A stretch of 64,000 nt of DNA, from NCBI RefSeq assembly GCF_046097065.1, contig NZ_CP175563.1, positions 372,001 to 436,000 on the forward strand, in the 5' to 3' direction. The notes under the pieces are model-generated. The model did no database searches. It was not told the origin of the DNA and was given only the letters and a program-made list of their open reading frames with translations. The translations under genes and the position numbers were made by a program. How positions within the stretch are numbered: position 1 is the first letter of the stretch; every line of letters begins with the position of its first letter. The DNA is from Syntrophus buswellii. Its GTDB lineage: Bacteria; Desulfobacterota; Syntrophia; Syntrophales; Syntrophaceae. Positions 52,301 through 59,453 of the stretch are shown here, piece by piece.

Positions 52301-53332
52301 GGAGAAACGAAGGGCGTGCCAGCCGGGGCCGGTGTTGGCGATGGCAAAGCGGCCCCGGTAATTTCCCGTGGTTCCGGCAAAGCTCAGCGTTCCTTCCATG
52401 TTTGTCGCCGTGCCGATCTGCCGGGCCAGATCGACCCCGGCGGCCTGAAGCTCCACCGTCATCGAAGGGTCGATGGAGCTGAAGTCGATGGCGGCCCCAC
52501 CGGTGAGTGTGCCGTGCAGATCATCGCCGGTGAGGCGGAGATTGCGGAAACGGAGGGCCTTCTGCTCCACGCCCGCTTCACCTGACAGCTCCACGCCCGG
52601 CATCTCCTGGTCATTTCCCCCTGCTCCGGCGAAGGTGAATGCCCCCGCCGCCTGTTCCGGCTCTCTGGCCGGTTGAAGGCGGGTATGCAGAACGAAGCGC
52701 TCCAGGCCGCCGATAGACTTCTCCGGATAGAGGGTCAGGTCGGTCACGAGGGAAGGGCGGTTCATGCCCATGTCGATCGTTCCCTCCACCTTCAGAGACG
52801 GCATGGCGGCGCGAACCCCCGCCAGGATGAGATGACCGCTTTGCCATCGTGCGGTGCCGGAAAATTCATGAACAATGACGGGCGGATCGCTTCCCTTTCG
52901 GTATTCGAGGCCGTTCAGGCCCAGGCGCGACACCTCCAGCGTGACGAAATGTAACGCATCCGGCAGCTTCGGCCATTTCAGGGAAAGGGGGGTTCGAGGC
53001 CCGTCATCCCGGATTCTCACGCCTCGTGCGGCAATCCTGCCGATATCGACGTGCGCCAGCAAGAGATAGAGCGGATTCCATTCGAGGGCCAGCCGGTCGA
53101 TTTCCACCGTCTGCTGCGCCGATCCGATCCGTATTCCAGAGAGATCCAGCCGGTCGGACAGCCGCCCCTCCACGGAGCGGATGCTGATTTCGGCCGACGC
53201 CAGGCGGCTGAGGGTGTTCACCAGCCATCGGGCCCCCGCCGTCGTTCCGGCCAGCCAGGCCATCCCGCCCATCACGATGCCAAGGACGAAAAGCAGGATT
53301 CCCAGCGACAGAAAACAGCCCCGCCGCCTCAT
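49331..53332 (-). CDS. tamB: Translocation and assembly module protein TamB
   Basis: The 1333-residue envelope protein has a single N-terminal membrane anchor (FLSLGILLFVLGIVMGGMAWLAGTTAGARWLVNTL). A very long beta-rich AsmA-like repeat body follows. The C-terminal TamB/DUF490 domain (about 1000-1333) contains ADILSYIVLGRPL-type sequence (EDVDILSYIVLGRPLGRSGEQVDLL) and ends in a beta-strand tail (LLRYDLHGNWQVETQTGTESGVDFYYKIEF). TamB spans the periplasm and with TamA helps insert outer-membrane proteins and/or move phospholipids. Its start overlaps the tamA stop by four bases, so the two are coupled. Confidence 0.95.
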   Translation of the reverse strand: MRRRGCFLSLGILLFVLGIVMGGMAWLAGTTAGARWLVNTLSRLASAEISIRSVEGRLSDRLDLSGIRIGSAQQTVEIDRLALEWNPLYLLLAHVDIGRIAARGVRIRDDGPRTPLSLKWPKLPDALHFVTLEVSRLGLNGLEYRKGSDPPVIVHEFSGTARWQSGHLILAGVRAAMPSLKVEGTIDMGMNRPSLVTDLTLYPEKSIGGLERFVLHTRLQPAREPEQAAGAFTFAGAGGNDQEMPGVELSGEAGVEQKALRFRNLRLTGDDLHGTLTGGAAIDFSSIDPSMTVELQAAGVDLARQIGTATNMEGTLSFAGTTGNYRGRFAIANTGPGWHALRFSGAYEGHEKGMKLTSLAGTILKGTLGGDLKIDWTGGVRLEGAIRGRKLDPSGITPDWKGLINFDLAGSLFKAGDAPLQGDLQGTLLESRLHGRTLTGNVRGAFAGESIRIEFLNLHGRGFSIHAAGELDKRLALDARISDLSRLVPGASGTLNADGWIRRDEDRFSGAIRGRARALASDGLRIDSADLTARIGPKQDDPLHMSATLHTVAYNGLRVNAATLEALGTGTRHTIQAALSAPGAETLLQLAGGYADGRWQGHLLRFSGRDAVGPWHLSAPAALSLGKERMSLGPLVVTGTPGERIEAAADLFRPGLRGNASLRISGLNLARFDPWLTAAQVRGVANGEFRLDLASRDHFSLKARTDLRGTIGAEGRHITVRRLDAALLGSEKGLSGRLEIGLQKDGMLHGTFYCAFPARSFVPDRGEFKARWSHVDLALLRPWLPSEPGVEIRGLLGGGLTGVIRPAKRFELAGSAFLAQGAIRQRRGNLDITAHIDKAEATWAWREESLSGTATLALADYGKVQGRYRLPIPARFPAAANPQGRIEGLLTAQIRERGLLAILFPGAVQESQGNLELDLAVGGQWKEPQLEGKIRLANAGAYIPSAGIRLKDVQMSGRLEKDALHVDSFRAVSGPGHVGGTALIRLKEWKVSGYRITMAGERFRTVYFPELQLYASPRLTVEGTPDKLAVRGEVHLPELHIAGSPVQGVIRPSPDVKIEGRPPIESKAFPLDVDLQILLTVGDRAFVKLAGIDAQLGGALQIKALRHIERITSTGEIRIVKGRYQAYGVTLEIVRGRFFYAGGAIGRPSLDVLALRTAGSVRAGVLVTGTAQSPVVSLYSEPSMEDVDILSYIVLGRPLGRSGEQVDLLTMAAESLLSAGQSVVLQDKLATRLGLSSLEVSTRSENAPGWDAYTARPLASPGSAAAASENNLSRAMATVGKYLTPKLYISYGRSLFTGSNRFLLRYDLHGNWQVETQTGTESGVDFYYKIEFR

Positions 53333-55116
53333 AGCTGGAACCCCACGGTGAAATGGATGCGGTATGAAGGATCATCCCTTCCGATCTGGCGGGCGATAGA
53401 GAAATTCAGGGCGCCGACGGGAGTGTAGTAGTGGACACCGACTCCAGCCCCCTGATGGAGCCGGAAGGAGGAGAACGAGTCGAAGGCGTTCCCGGCATCG
53501 TAAAACACAGAGACGCTCCAGTCCTTGTAGAGGGCCCGTTCAAGCTCAACGCTTCCGGACAGAAGGTGCTTCCCTCCCGCCAGATCGCCCTCCGAGTCCC
53601 GCGGAGCGAGGGATTTATAGGCATACCCCCGGACGCTCTGATCGCCGCCGGCAAAAAAGCGCAGTGACGGGGGGAGCTGGCTGAGGGGGTCGCTCAGGAC
53701 CGTGAGCGCTGCGGCTGCCCGGGTATGGAGTGTCAGGCTCCACGGCAGCGGCGTCAAACGGCTTCCCTCGGCGATTCCCTGGAACAGGCCCATTTCCGAC
53801 CCCAGGGCTTCGTGGGTTCCCCGCACCTCCACCATGTAGCGGAATCCACTGCGGGGATGGGTTGGATGGTCATAACGGTCATCGGCCAGGCGCAGACCCG
53901 GCAGAACGGAGAAATATCGTGAATTCCCCTCCCCGAGAGTGCTGTCTTCGTAGAGAAGCCGGAGATAGGCCGCACCGAGCATTTTGGCCCGGAAGCTTCG
54001 ATTCAGGGAGAATTCCGACGATACCAGGCGGCTGCGGTAAGCGTCGATGTCCTCCTGCTGGAGGTTTATCTGCGCGGAGAAAAAGCTTTTGGCATCGGGG
54101 ATGCCGTGAATGATGTACGTGGAGGCCAGCCCTTGAAGGCGTTCGGAAATAAAGAGATTTTCCGATATCTCGTGTCCGCGGGAAAAAAGATTCAAGTCGC
54201 GGTACCGGACGGTGAAGCGGGCGCCGGTGTCCGTACCATAACCGAGCCCCGCCCTCAGGCTTTGGGACGGCGCCTGGGTAAGCTCGACCGTCACAGGCAC
54301 GGTGTTTCCCGGGGATTCGCTTGCTCCCGGAATGACCCGCACCTCCCGGAAGCGTTCGGAGTCCAGGTAGTTGCGCTGGGTCTCCACGAGCCTGGCGGGA
54401 GAGAAGATCTCCCCCGTTCTGAAGGTTACGTACCTCTGCAGAAAGGTTTCCGGGTAGTCGGGAGCCCCCTGAATGGTGAGCTTTCCGAAGCGGTGCCGGT
54501 CTCCCGTTTCCAGGACGAGCCCGATGCGGGAGGCGGAAAGGGATTCGTCAATGAGGATCTCGTGGACTGAAAAATGCGCATCCCGGTAGCCCATCTCCTG
54601 GGCCCGCCCCTGAAGGGCCGCCTTGGACCGTTCATAAAGCTGATGCAGGAGAACGTCCCCTTTTCTAAGGGGGAAAGCGTCTGCCATCTCCTGCAGGGGG
54701 GCCTCCTGTGAGCCGGAGCCCTGGATGGCCACCTTCACCTCGTCGACTCGAACAGCATCGCCCGGGGAAATCTCCACCCGCAGAAGATGGCTCCCTTCCT
54801 CCGGCGCTTCAGTCACCACCTTCACCTGGGCCCGGTAATAGCCGAAAGGCTCCAGGGCCCTGCGGGCATTTTCCTCCGCCTGGGAGGCGAAGCGCTCCAG
54901 CCAGAGCAGGTCTACCCTGCCTTCACGCACCAGGCCGGGGGGGATGGCCAGGGCGGCCTGAACGTTTTTCAGGGCCTCGCCCTCCAGCCCGACGACGAGA
55001 ACCCTGACCGGATCAGCGGACAGCAGTCGCGCGGGGCAGAGCAGAAGCATCACAGCCAGGAGTGCCGCCGAACATCCCCTCAACCCGGCTCTTCCGGGCC
55101 GATCAAACCTCTTCAT
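53329..55116 (-). CDS. tamA: Outer-membrane assembly factor TamA (BamA/Omp85 family)
   Basis: The 595-residue protein (from ATG 55114-55116; the open frame extends 17 codons further) has a signal peptide (GLRGCSAALLAVMLLLCPARLLSA). POTRA domains cover about 30-270 (including GYYRAQVKVVTEAPEEGSHLLRVEI and LTIQGAPDYPETFLQRYVTFRTGE). The C-terminal 16-strand barrel has RFFAGGDQSVRGYAYKSLAP (the Omp85 loop 6 R-G motif) and ends IHFTVGFQL, with the terminal aromatic/hydrophobic signal. Acts with TamB encoded directly behind it. Confidence 0.95.
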   Translation of the reverse strand: MKRFDRPGRAGLRGCSAALLAVMLLLCPARLLSADPVRVLVVGLEGEALKNVQAALAIPPGLVREGRVDLLWLERFASQAEENARRALEPFGYYRAQVKVVTEAPEEGSHLLRVEISPGDAVRVDEVKVAIQGSGSQEAPLQEMADAFPLRKGDVLLHQLYERSKAALQGRAQEMGYRDAHFSVHEILIDESLSASRIGLVLETGDRHRFGKLTIQGAPDYPETFLQRYVTFRTGEIFSPARLVETQRNYLDSERFREVRVIPGASESPGNTVPVTVELTQAPSQSLRAGLGYGTDTGARFTVRYRDLNLFSRGHEISENLFISERLQGLASTYIIHGIPDAKSFFSAQINLQQEDIDAYRSRLVSSEFSLNRSFRAKMLGAAYLRLLYEDSTLGEGNSRYFSVLPGLRLADDRYDHPTHPRSGFRYMVEVRGTHEALGSEMGLFQGIAEGSRLTPLPWSLTLHTRAAAALTVLSDPLSQLPPSLRFFAGGDQSVRGYAYKSLAPRDSEGDLAGGKHLLSGSVELERALYKDWSVSVFYDAGNAFDSFSSFRLHQGAGVGVHYYTPVGALNFSIARQIGRDDPSYRIHFTVGFQL

Positions 55117-55414
55117 TGCTATTGGGCCTGCCTTTCCAGGATTGACGCACGCAAGCCCGCATCCCAAAACAGTGGTGCAGGCGGGTGTGCATTTGTTGCG
55201 CTTCTATGCTATGAAATTAGACTCAAAAGGATACAATCGCAAGGTGAAAATAAAAGCGAGAAACAAGGTGCGCCATGTGCCGGGGGGATTGAATTCTTCC
55301 GTGTCCCGCATTCGGGCAGGGATGTGCACAAAATTGCGGTGGCGGATCCGGGATGAAGGAGAGCGGAAGTTCTATGGGGCGGAGCAGTGTGGCGCAGTGC
55401 GGGGCGGTTAGAAC

Positions 55415-56890
55415 ATGATACCGATTGAATATGTCATCCTGATCGGTTCGCTCCTGATCATTCTCAGCATCGGTGTTGCCAGGCTTTCCGAAAACCTGGG
55501 CGTGCCTGTCCTGCTGCTCTTTTTGGGCATCGGCATGCTGGCGGGTTCGGAAGGTCCCGGCGGGATCTATTTCGACGATGCCGCACTGGCCCAGGCAATC
55601 GGCGTCATGGCCCTGATTTTCATCCTTTTTGCGGGGGGGCTCGACACCCGATGGCCGGAGGTCAAGCCAACCGTCTGGCAGGCGACAAGCCTCGCCACTC
55701 TCGGCGTTCTTCTTACGGCGGTTTTGGTCGGCCTCTTCGCATTTTACGTACTCAAGCTTTCCCTGATCAGCGGACTGCTTCTCGGAGCGATCGTTTCTTC
55801 AACAGATGCCGCCGCGGTGTTTTCCGTCCTCCGTTCCAGGAACATCAGCCTGCGGGGGCAGCTCAAACCTCTTCTGGAGCTCGAATCGGGAAGCAATGAT
55901 CCCATGGCTGTTTTTCTCACCGTGGGCATCCTTCAGCTCATGACGATTCCCGGTACGTCCCTGCGGTCCATTGCCGTTCTCTTTGTCGTCCAGATGGGTC
56001 TCGGGATTGTTTTCGGCCTGGGATTGGGAAAACTGATGGTCCTGATGTTCAACCACATGAAATCCTCTTATGAGGGGTTCTATCCCGTTTTCGCCATGGC
56101 GGCCGCGTCTTTCATTTACGGTTCGACGGCGGTCTGCGGGGGCAGCGGCTTCCTTGCCGTTTACATCGCCGGGTTGATTGCCGGAAACAGTGAATTCATC
56201 CACAAGAAGAGCATGCTGCGATTCTTCGACGGTTTTGCCTGGCTCAGTCAGATCACCATGTTTCTCACCCTCGGATTGCTGGTTTTTCCCTCCAGGATCA
56301 TCCCTGTGATCGGAGTCGGCCTTGCCTGCTCGTTTTTCCTCATGCTGGTCGCCCGTCCCGTGGGTGTCCTGATCTCCCTGCTCTACGCCCGGCTTCAATG
56401 GAGGGAGAAGATCTTGGTCTCCTGGGTCGGCTTGAGAGGGGCCGTCCCGATCGTTCTTGCCACCTTCCCGCTGCTGGCGGGTATTCCGGAAGCGGAGTCC
56501 ATCTTCCATGTCGTCTTTTTTATCGTCCTCACCTCCGCCCTGTTTCAGGGGTGGTCCATCCCCGCCGTCGCCCGGCTGCTCGGGCTCCAGGCGCCGTTTG
56601 AACGGAAGCAGCGGTATCCTATCGAGTATGCGCCTGTAGAGGGGGATGATACCAGGCTCGAAGAACTGGTCATCCCCTTCGATGCCGCCGTTGCGGGGCG
56701 ACCGCTTGTGGAGTTGGGGCTTCCCCGCGATGCGCTCATTGTCCTGGTGAGCCGCAACGGGAGCTTCTTTGTGCCCGGCGGCGGAACGGTTCTCGAAGAG
56801 GGGGATATTGTTCAGGTGCTTGTGAGCGCAACGGGGCTCCCTGAGGTCCGGGAGATCCTGCTGAGCTTGAAGGAGGAAGAGCCGGAATAG
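55415..56890 (+). CDS. Potassium/proton antiporter, CvrA/NhaP2 type
   Basis: The 491-residue protein has about twelve helices of the CPA1 Na+/H+ exchanger fold. Core: GAIVSSTDAAAVFSVLR and LLELESGSNDPMAVFLTVG, which hold the ion-binding Asp residues. A cytoplasmic TrkA-C-like domain ends it (about 400-485; EELVIPFDAAVAGRPLVELGLPRDALIVLVSRNGSFFVPGGGTVLEEGDIVQVLVS). Length and domains match E. coli CvrA/NhaP2, which exports K+ in exchange for H+ and handles osmotic and pH load. The start has only a weak ribosome site. It is convergent with the KefB-type gene. Confidence 0.92.
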   Translation: MIPIEYVILIGSLLIILSIGVARLSENLGVPVLLLFLGIGMLAGSEGPGGIYFDDAALAQAIGVMALIFILFAGGLDTRWPEVKPTVWQATSLATLGVLLTAVLVGLFAFYVLKLSLISGLLLGAIVSSTDAAAVFSVLRSRNISLRGQLKPLLELESGSNDPMAVFLTVGILQLMTIPGTSLRSIAVLFVVQMGLGIVFGLGLGKLMVLMFNHMKSSYEGFYPVFAMAAASFIYGSTAVCGGSGFLAVYIAGLIAGNSEFIHKKSMLRFFDGFAWLSQITMFLTLGLLVFPSRIIPVIGVGLACSFFLMLVARPVGVLISLLYARLQWREKILVSWVGLRGAVPIVLATFPLLAGIPEAESIFHVVFFIVLTSALFQGWSIPAVARLLGLQAPFERKQRYPIEYAPVEGDDTRLEELVIPFDAAVAGRPLVELGLPRDALIVLVSRNGSFFVPGGGTVLEEGDIVQVLVSATGLPEVREILLSLKEEEPE

Positions 56891-56989
56891 GGGCGCCCGA
56901 TCCTGGAAACCACACCCCTGCCGGAAGCGTTCGCGGGGAGGTGCCGGCCGCCTTGAGAGGCGTGTCCGGCCGGCTCGGAACGATCCGGC

Positions 56990-58978
56990 TCAGGGAGAAA
57001 TCGTTTCTGCACCGGTTGGACTGCCCTGATCCCATTCCTGGAAGGCACGCAGCTGCTTGGAATCCCCCAGAACGCCGATGAAATCCCCATCCTGGAACTG
57101 GAAATCCGGGGTGGGATTCGGGAAAAGGGCCTCACTGCGGATCACGGCGACAACGGAAGCGCCGGTGAGTGAGCGGATGCGCAACTCTTCGATGGAGTGG
57201 CCGATGAGGGGGCTTCCTTCCTTCAGCAGCAGCCAGTTGAGTTCCAGCAGCCGGGAAGCGCTCTGCAACTGCGAGAGTGTCCGGTAGGAACTGTCGGAAT
57301 CATAGAGGGGGGCGTAAAGCTCATAGCGGATCGCATCCAGAAGGGACTGCACCTTATCCGGTGGAAATTCAAAGTGCAGCAGGGCCTGACGCGTAAACTC
57401 CAGGCTGGCTTCAAATTCCGGCTGGACCACTTCGTAAACGCCCCGGGCATGAAGGTCTTTCATGTGTTCAATGCTGATCGCCCTGGCGAAAATTTTCAGC
57501 TCGGGATGAAGGGTGTGGGCCTGGGCCGCAATGGCCTGAGAAACAACGGCGGAGGGTACGGTGATGAGCAGCAGCTTTGCCCGGCGGATCTGCGGTGTTT
57601 CCAGGACGGAGGCCTGGCCGGCGTCTCCGAAGATGGCCGGGAAATTCAGGGCTTTCAGCTGTTCGAACCGGTGAAAATCGATCTCGATGACGACGAACTC
57701 GACGCCGAACCGGTGCAGGATCCTGGCGATGTTCAGGCCGACCTGTCCGCCTCCCGCAATCACCACGTGATTCGACATTCCGGACTCCGGCAGATTGATG
57801 GTCTGCAGAGGCTCCCGAATCGTCCGCGAACGAAAGAAGGAATAGATCGGCGACGTCAGATTGGAAAGAAAGGGAGTCAGAAACATGGTGGCCACGGTAA
57901 GGGTGAGCACGAGGGAATAGAGTTCGGAGCTGATTGAAGAGGTGTTCAGGCCCACCCGGGCCAGGACGAAAGAGAATTCACCCACCTGGAAAAGCCCCAG
58001 GCCCACGGCCAGGGGAATGACGTTGCGGTAGGAAAACAGCCGGCTCAGGCCTGCGAAGATGAGCCCCTTGCCCACGGTCACAAGGACCACGAGGATCAGG
58101 ACGGTTTTCAAGTGGGACCATAAAAAAGCCGGATCCAGCAGCATTCCGACGGAAGCAAAAAAGAGCAGGCTGAAGACATCCCGGAGAGGTATGATTTCGC
58201 TCAGGGCCTGATGGCCATAGTCCGACTCGCTGAGAACCAGTCCCGCAATGAAGGCGCCGAAGGCGAAAGACAGACCGAACAGGTAGGTCCCGTAGCCGAT
58301 GCCGAGGCCGAGGGCGATCACGGACAGGAGAAACAGCTCCCGGGATTTCCATCCGGCAATGCGCCGGAGAATCCAGGGAATGAGCTGTGTGCCGAGAAAA
58401 ATCATCCCCAGCAGGAATAAGGCCGCCTTCAGGATGGACAGGGCCAGCAGCGGCAGGCCGGTTTCGGGATGGCTCAACTGCGGAAGAACAATCATCATCG
58501 GAACGACGGCCAGATCCTGAACAATGAGCATCCCGATCATGACCCTGCTGGAAAGGGTGCCCATCCAGCCCTGACTCATGAGGGTCTTGAGGATCACCAT
58601 CGTGCTTGACAGAGAGATCAGCGCCCCGAACCAGAGGGAGGTTTTCCAATCCCACCCCTGCCAGGAGCCGATGGCGAAGCCGAAGCCGATCGTCAGGAGG
58701 ATCTGGATGGGGGTTCCCAGAAGGGCGATTCTGCGGACGGGCCGCAGTTCCCGCAGGGAGAATTCCAGCCCCAGGGCGAAAAGCAGCAGGGCCACGCCGA
58801 TTTCCGCCAGCTTTTCGATGACCTGGAGATTGGATACATTGATGCCCCCGGTGTGCGGCCCGATAAAGATGCCGGCCAGGATGTATCCCAGGACCAGCGG
58901 CTGCCGGAAGAGTTTCGCCACCAGCCCTCCCGCCAGGGAGGCAATGACGATAATGACGATGTCTGCTGCGATGCCCAT
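56990..58978 (-). CDS. CPA2 monovalent cation/proton antiporter, KefB/KefC type
   Basis: From the ATG at 58976-58978 the protein has 662 residues; a GTG at 59062 would add 28 polar residues. It has a 12-helix exchanger domain (LGYILAGIFIGPHTGG, LLLFALGLEFSLRELRPV, AFGAFIAGLVLSESDYGHQAL) and a TrkA-N/RCK domain with Rossmann motif VVIAGGGQVGLNIARIL (about 400-530). A TrkA-C domain completes it (about 575-655; HSIEELRIRSLTGASVVAVIRS). This is the Kef-type layout for ligand-gated K+ efflux. The Gly motif of the RCK (GGGQVG then E-I-D) suggests NAD(H) binding. No KefF/KefG partner is adjacent. Together with the convergent CvrA-like gene it gives two K+ exit routes. Confidence 0.92.
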   Translation of the reverse strand: MGIAADIVIIVIASLAGGLVAKLFRQPLVLGYILAGIFIGPHTGGINVSNLQVIEKLAEIGVALLLFALGLEFSLRELRPVRRIALLGTPIQILLTIGFGFAIGSWQGWDWKTSLWFGALISLSSTMVILKTLMSQGWMGTLSSRVMIGMLIVQDLAVVPMMIVLPQLSHPETGLPLLALSILKAALFLLGMIFLGTQLIPWILRRIAGWKSRELFLLSVIALGLGIGYGTYLFGLSFAFGAFIAGLVLSESDYGHQALSEIIPLRDVFSLLFFASVGMLLDPAFLWSHLKTVLILVVLVTVGKGLIFAGLSRLFSYRNVIPLAVGLGLFQVGEFSFVLARVGLNTSSISSELYSLVLTLTVATMFLTPFLSNLTSPIYSFFRSRTIREPLQTINLPESGMSNHVVIAGGGQVGLNIARILHRFGVEFVVIEIDFHRFEQLKALNFPAIFGDAGQASVLETPQIRRAKLLLITVPSAVVSQAIAAQAHTLHPELKIFARAISIEHMKDLHARGVYEVVQPEFEASLEFTRQALLHFEFPPDKVQSLLDAIRYELYAPLYDSDSSYRTLSQLQSASRLLELNWLLLKEGSPLIGHSIEELRIRSLTGASVVAVIRSEALFPNPTPDFQFQDGDFIGVLGDSKQLRAFQEWDQGSPTGAETISP

Positions 58979-59453
58979 AGCTTTAAAGAGTGTCTTCCAA
59001 TGGCCGCCCCGGATCAAGGCGCGGATTTTGTCGGCTTCGGTTTCGAATTCTGGATGCAGCACCTGTTGCAGGGCTCATGCCCGCTTTGCTCTTTCCTGCC
59101 TGGTCGCCCTGAAGTTCATGGGGATCGAACAGTCATGGCCCTCTTCTCCATCATGAGTGAGATTGAAGACAGGCCATTTTAGGGCATGTTCCCAAAAAAA
59201 ATCCACAGAAATACGGAAGAATTTATCGTGCGAATTCATGATTCTCATGGGGCGGAAGCGGCGCCGGTCCGGAGGCGGCTGCGGACCCGGCCTCCGGTGA
59301 AGGCGGTCAGGATCGGCAAAATGCCGGCCGCTGGCGGTATCGGCCTGACGCCCGGGGTTTGCCAGCCGGAAAAAGAATAAAATCAGCCTTTTTCAAATCT
59401 TGACGGATCTTTCGAACCGTGCGAAGGTACAGGCGAGAAAAGGGGGAATAGGA
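58979..59453. other. Divergent intergenic region
   Basis: This stretch separates the Kef-type antiporter from the large unknown gene and must carry both promoters. The first 84 bases may be an alternative 5' extension of the antiporter. The last part ends in AAAAGGGGGAATAGGA, the ribosome site of the next gene. No RNA element was recognised. Confidence 0.4.
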
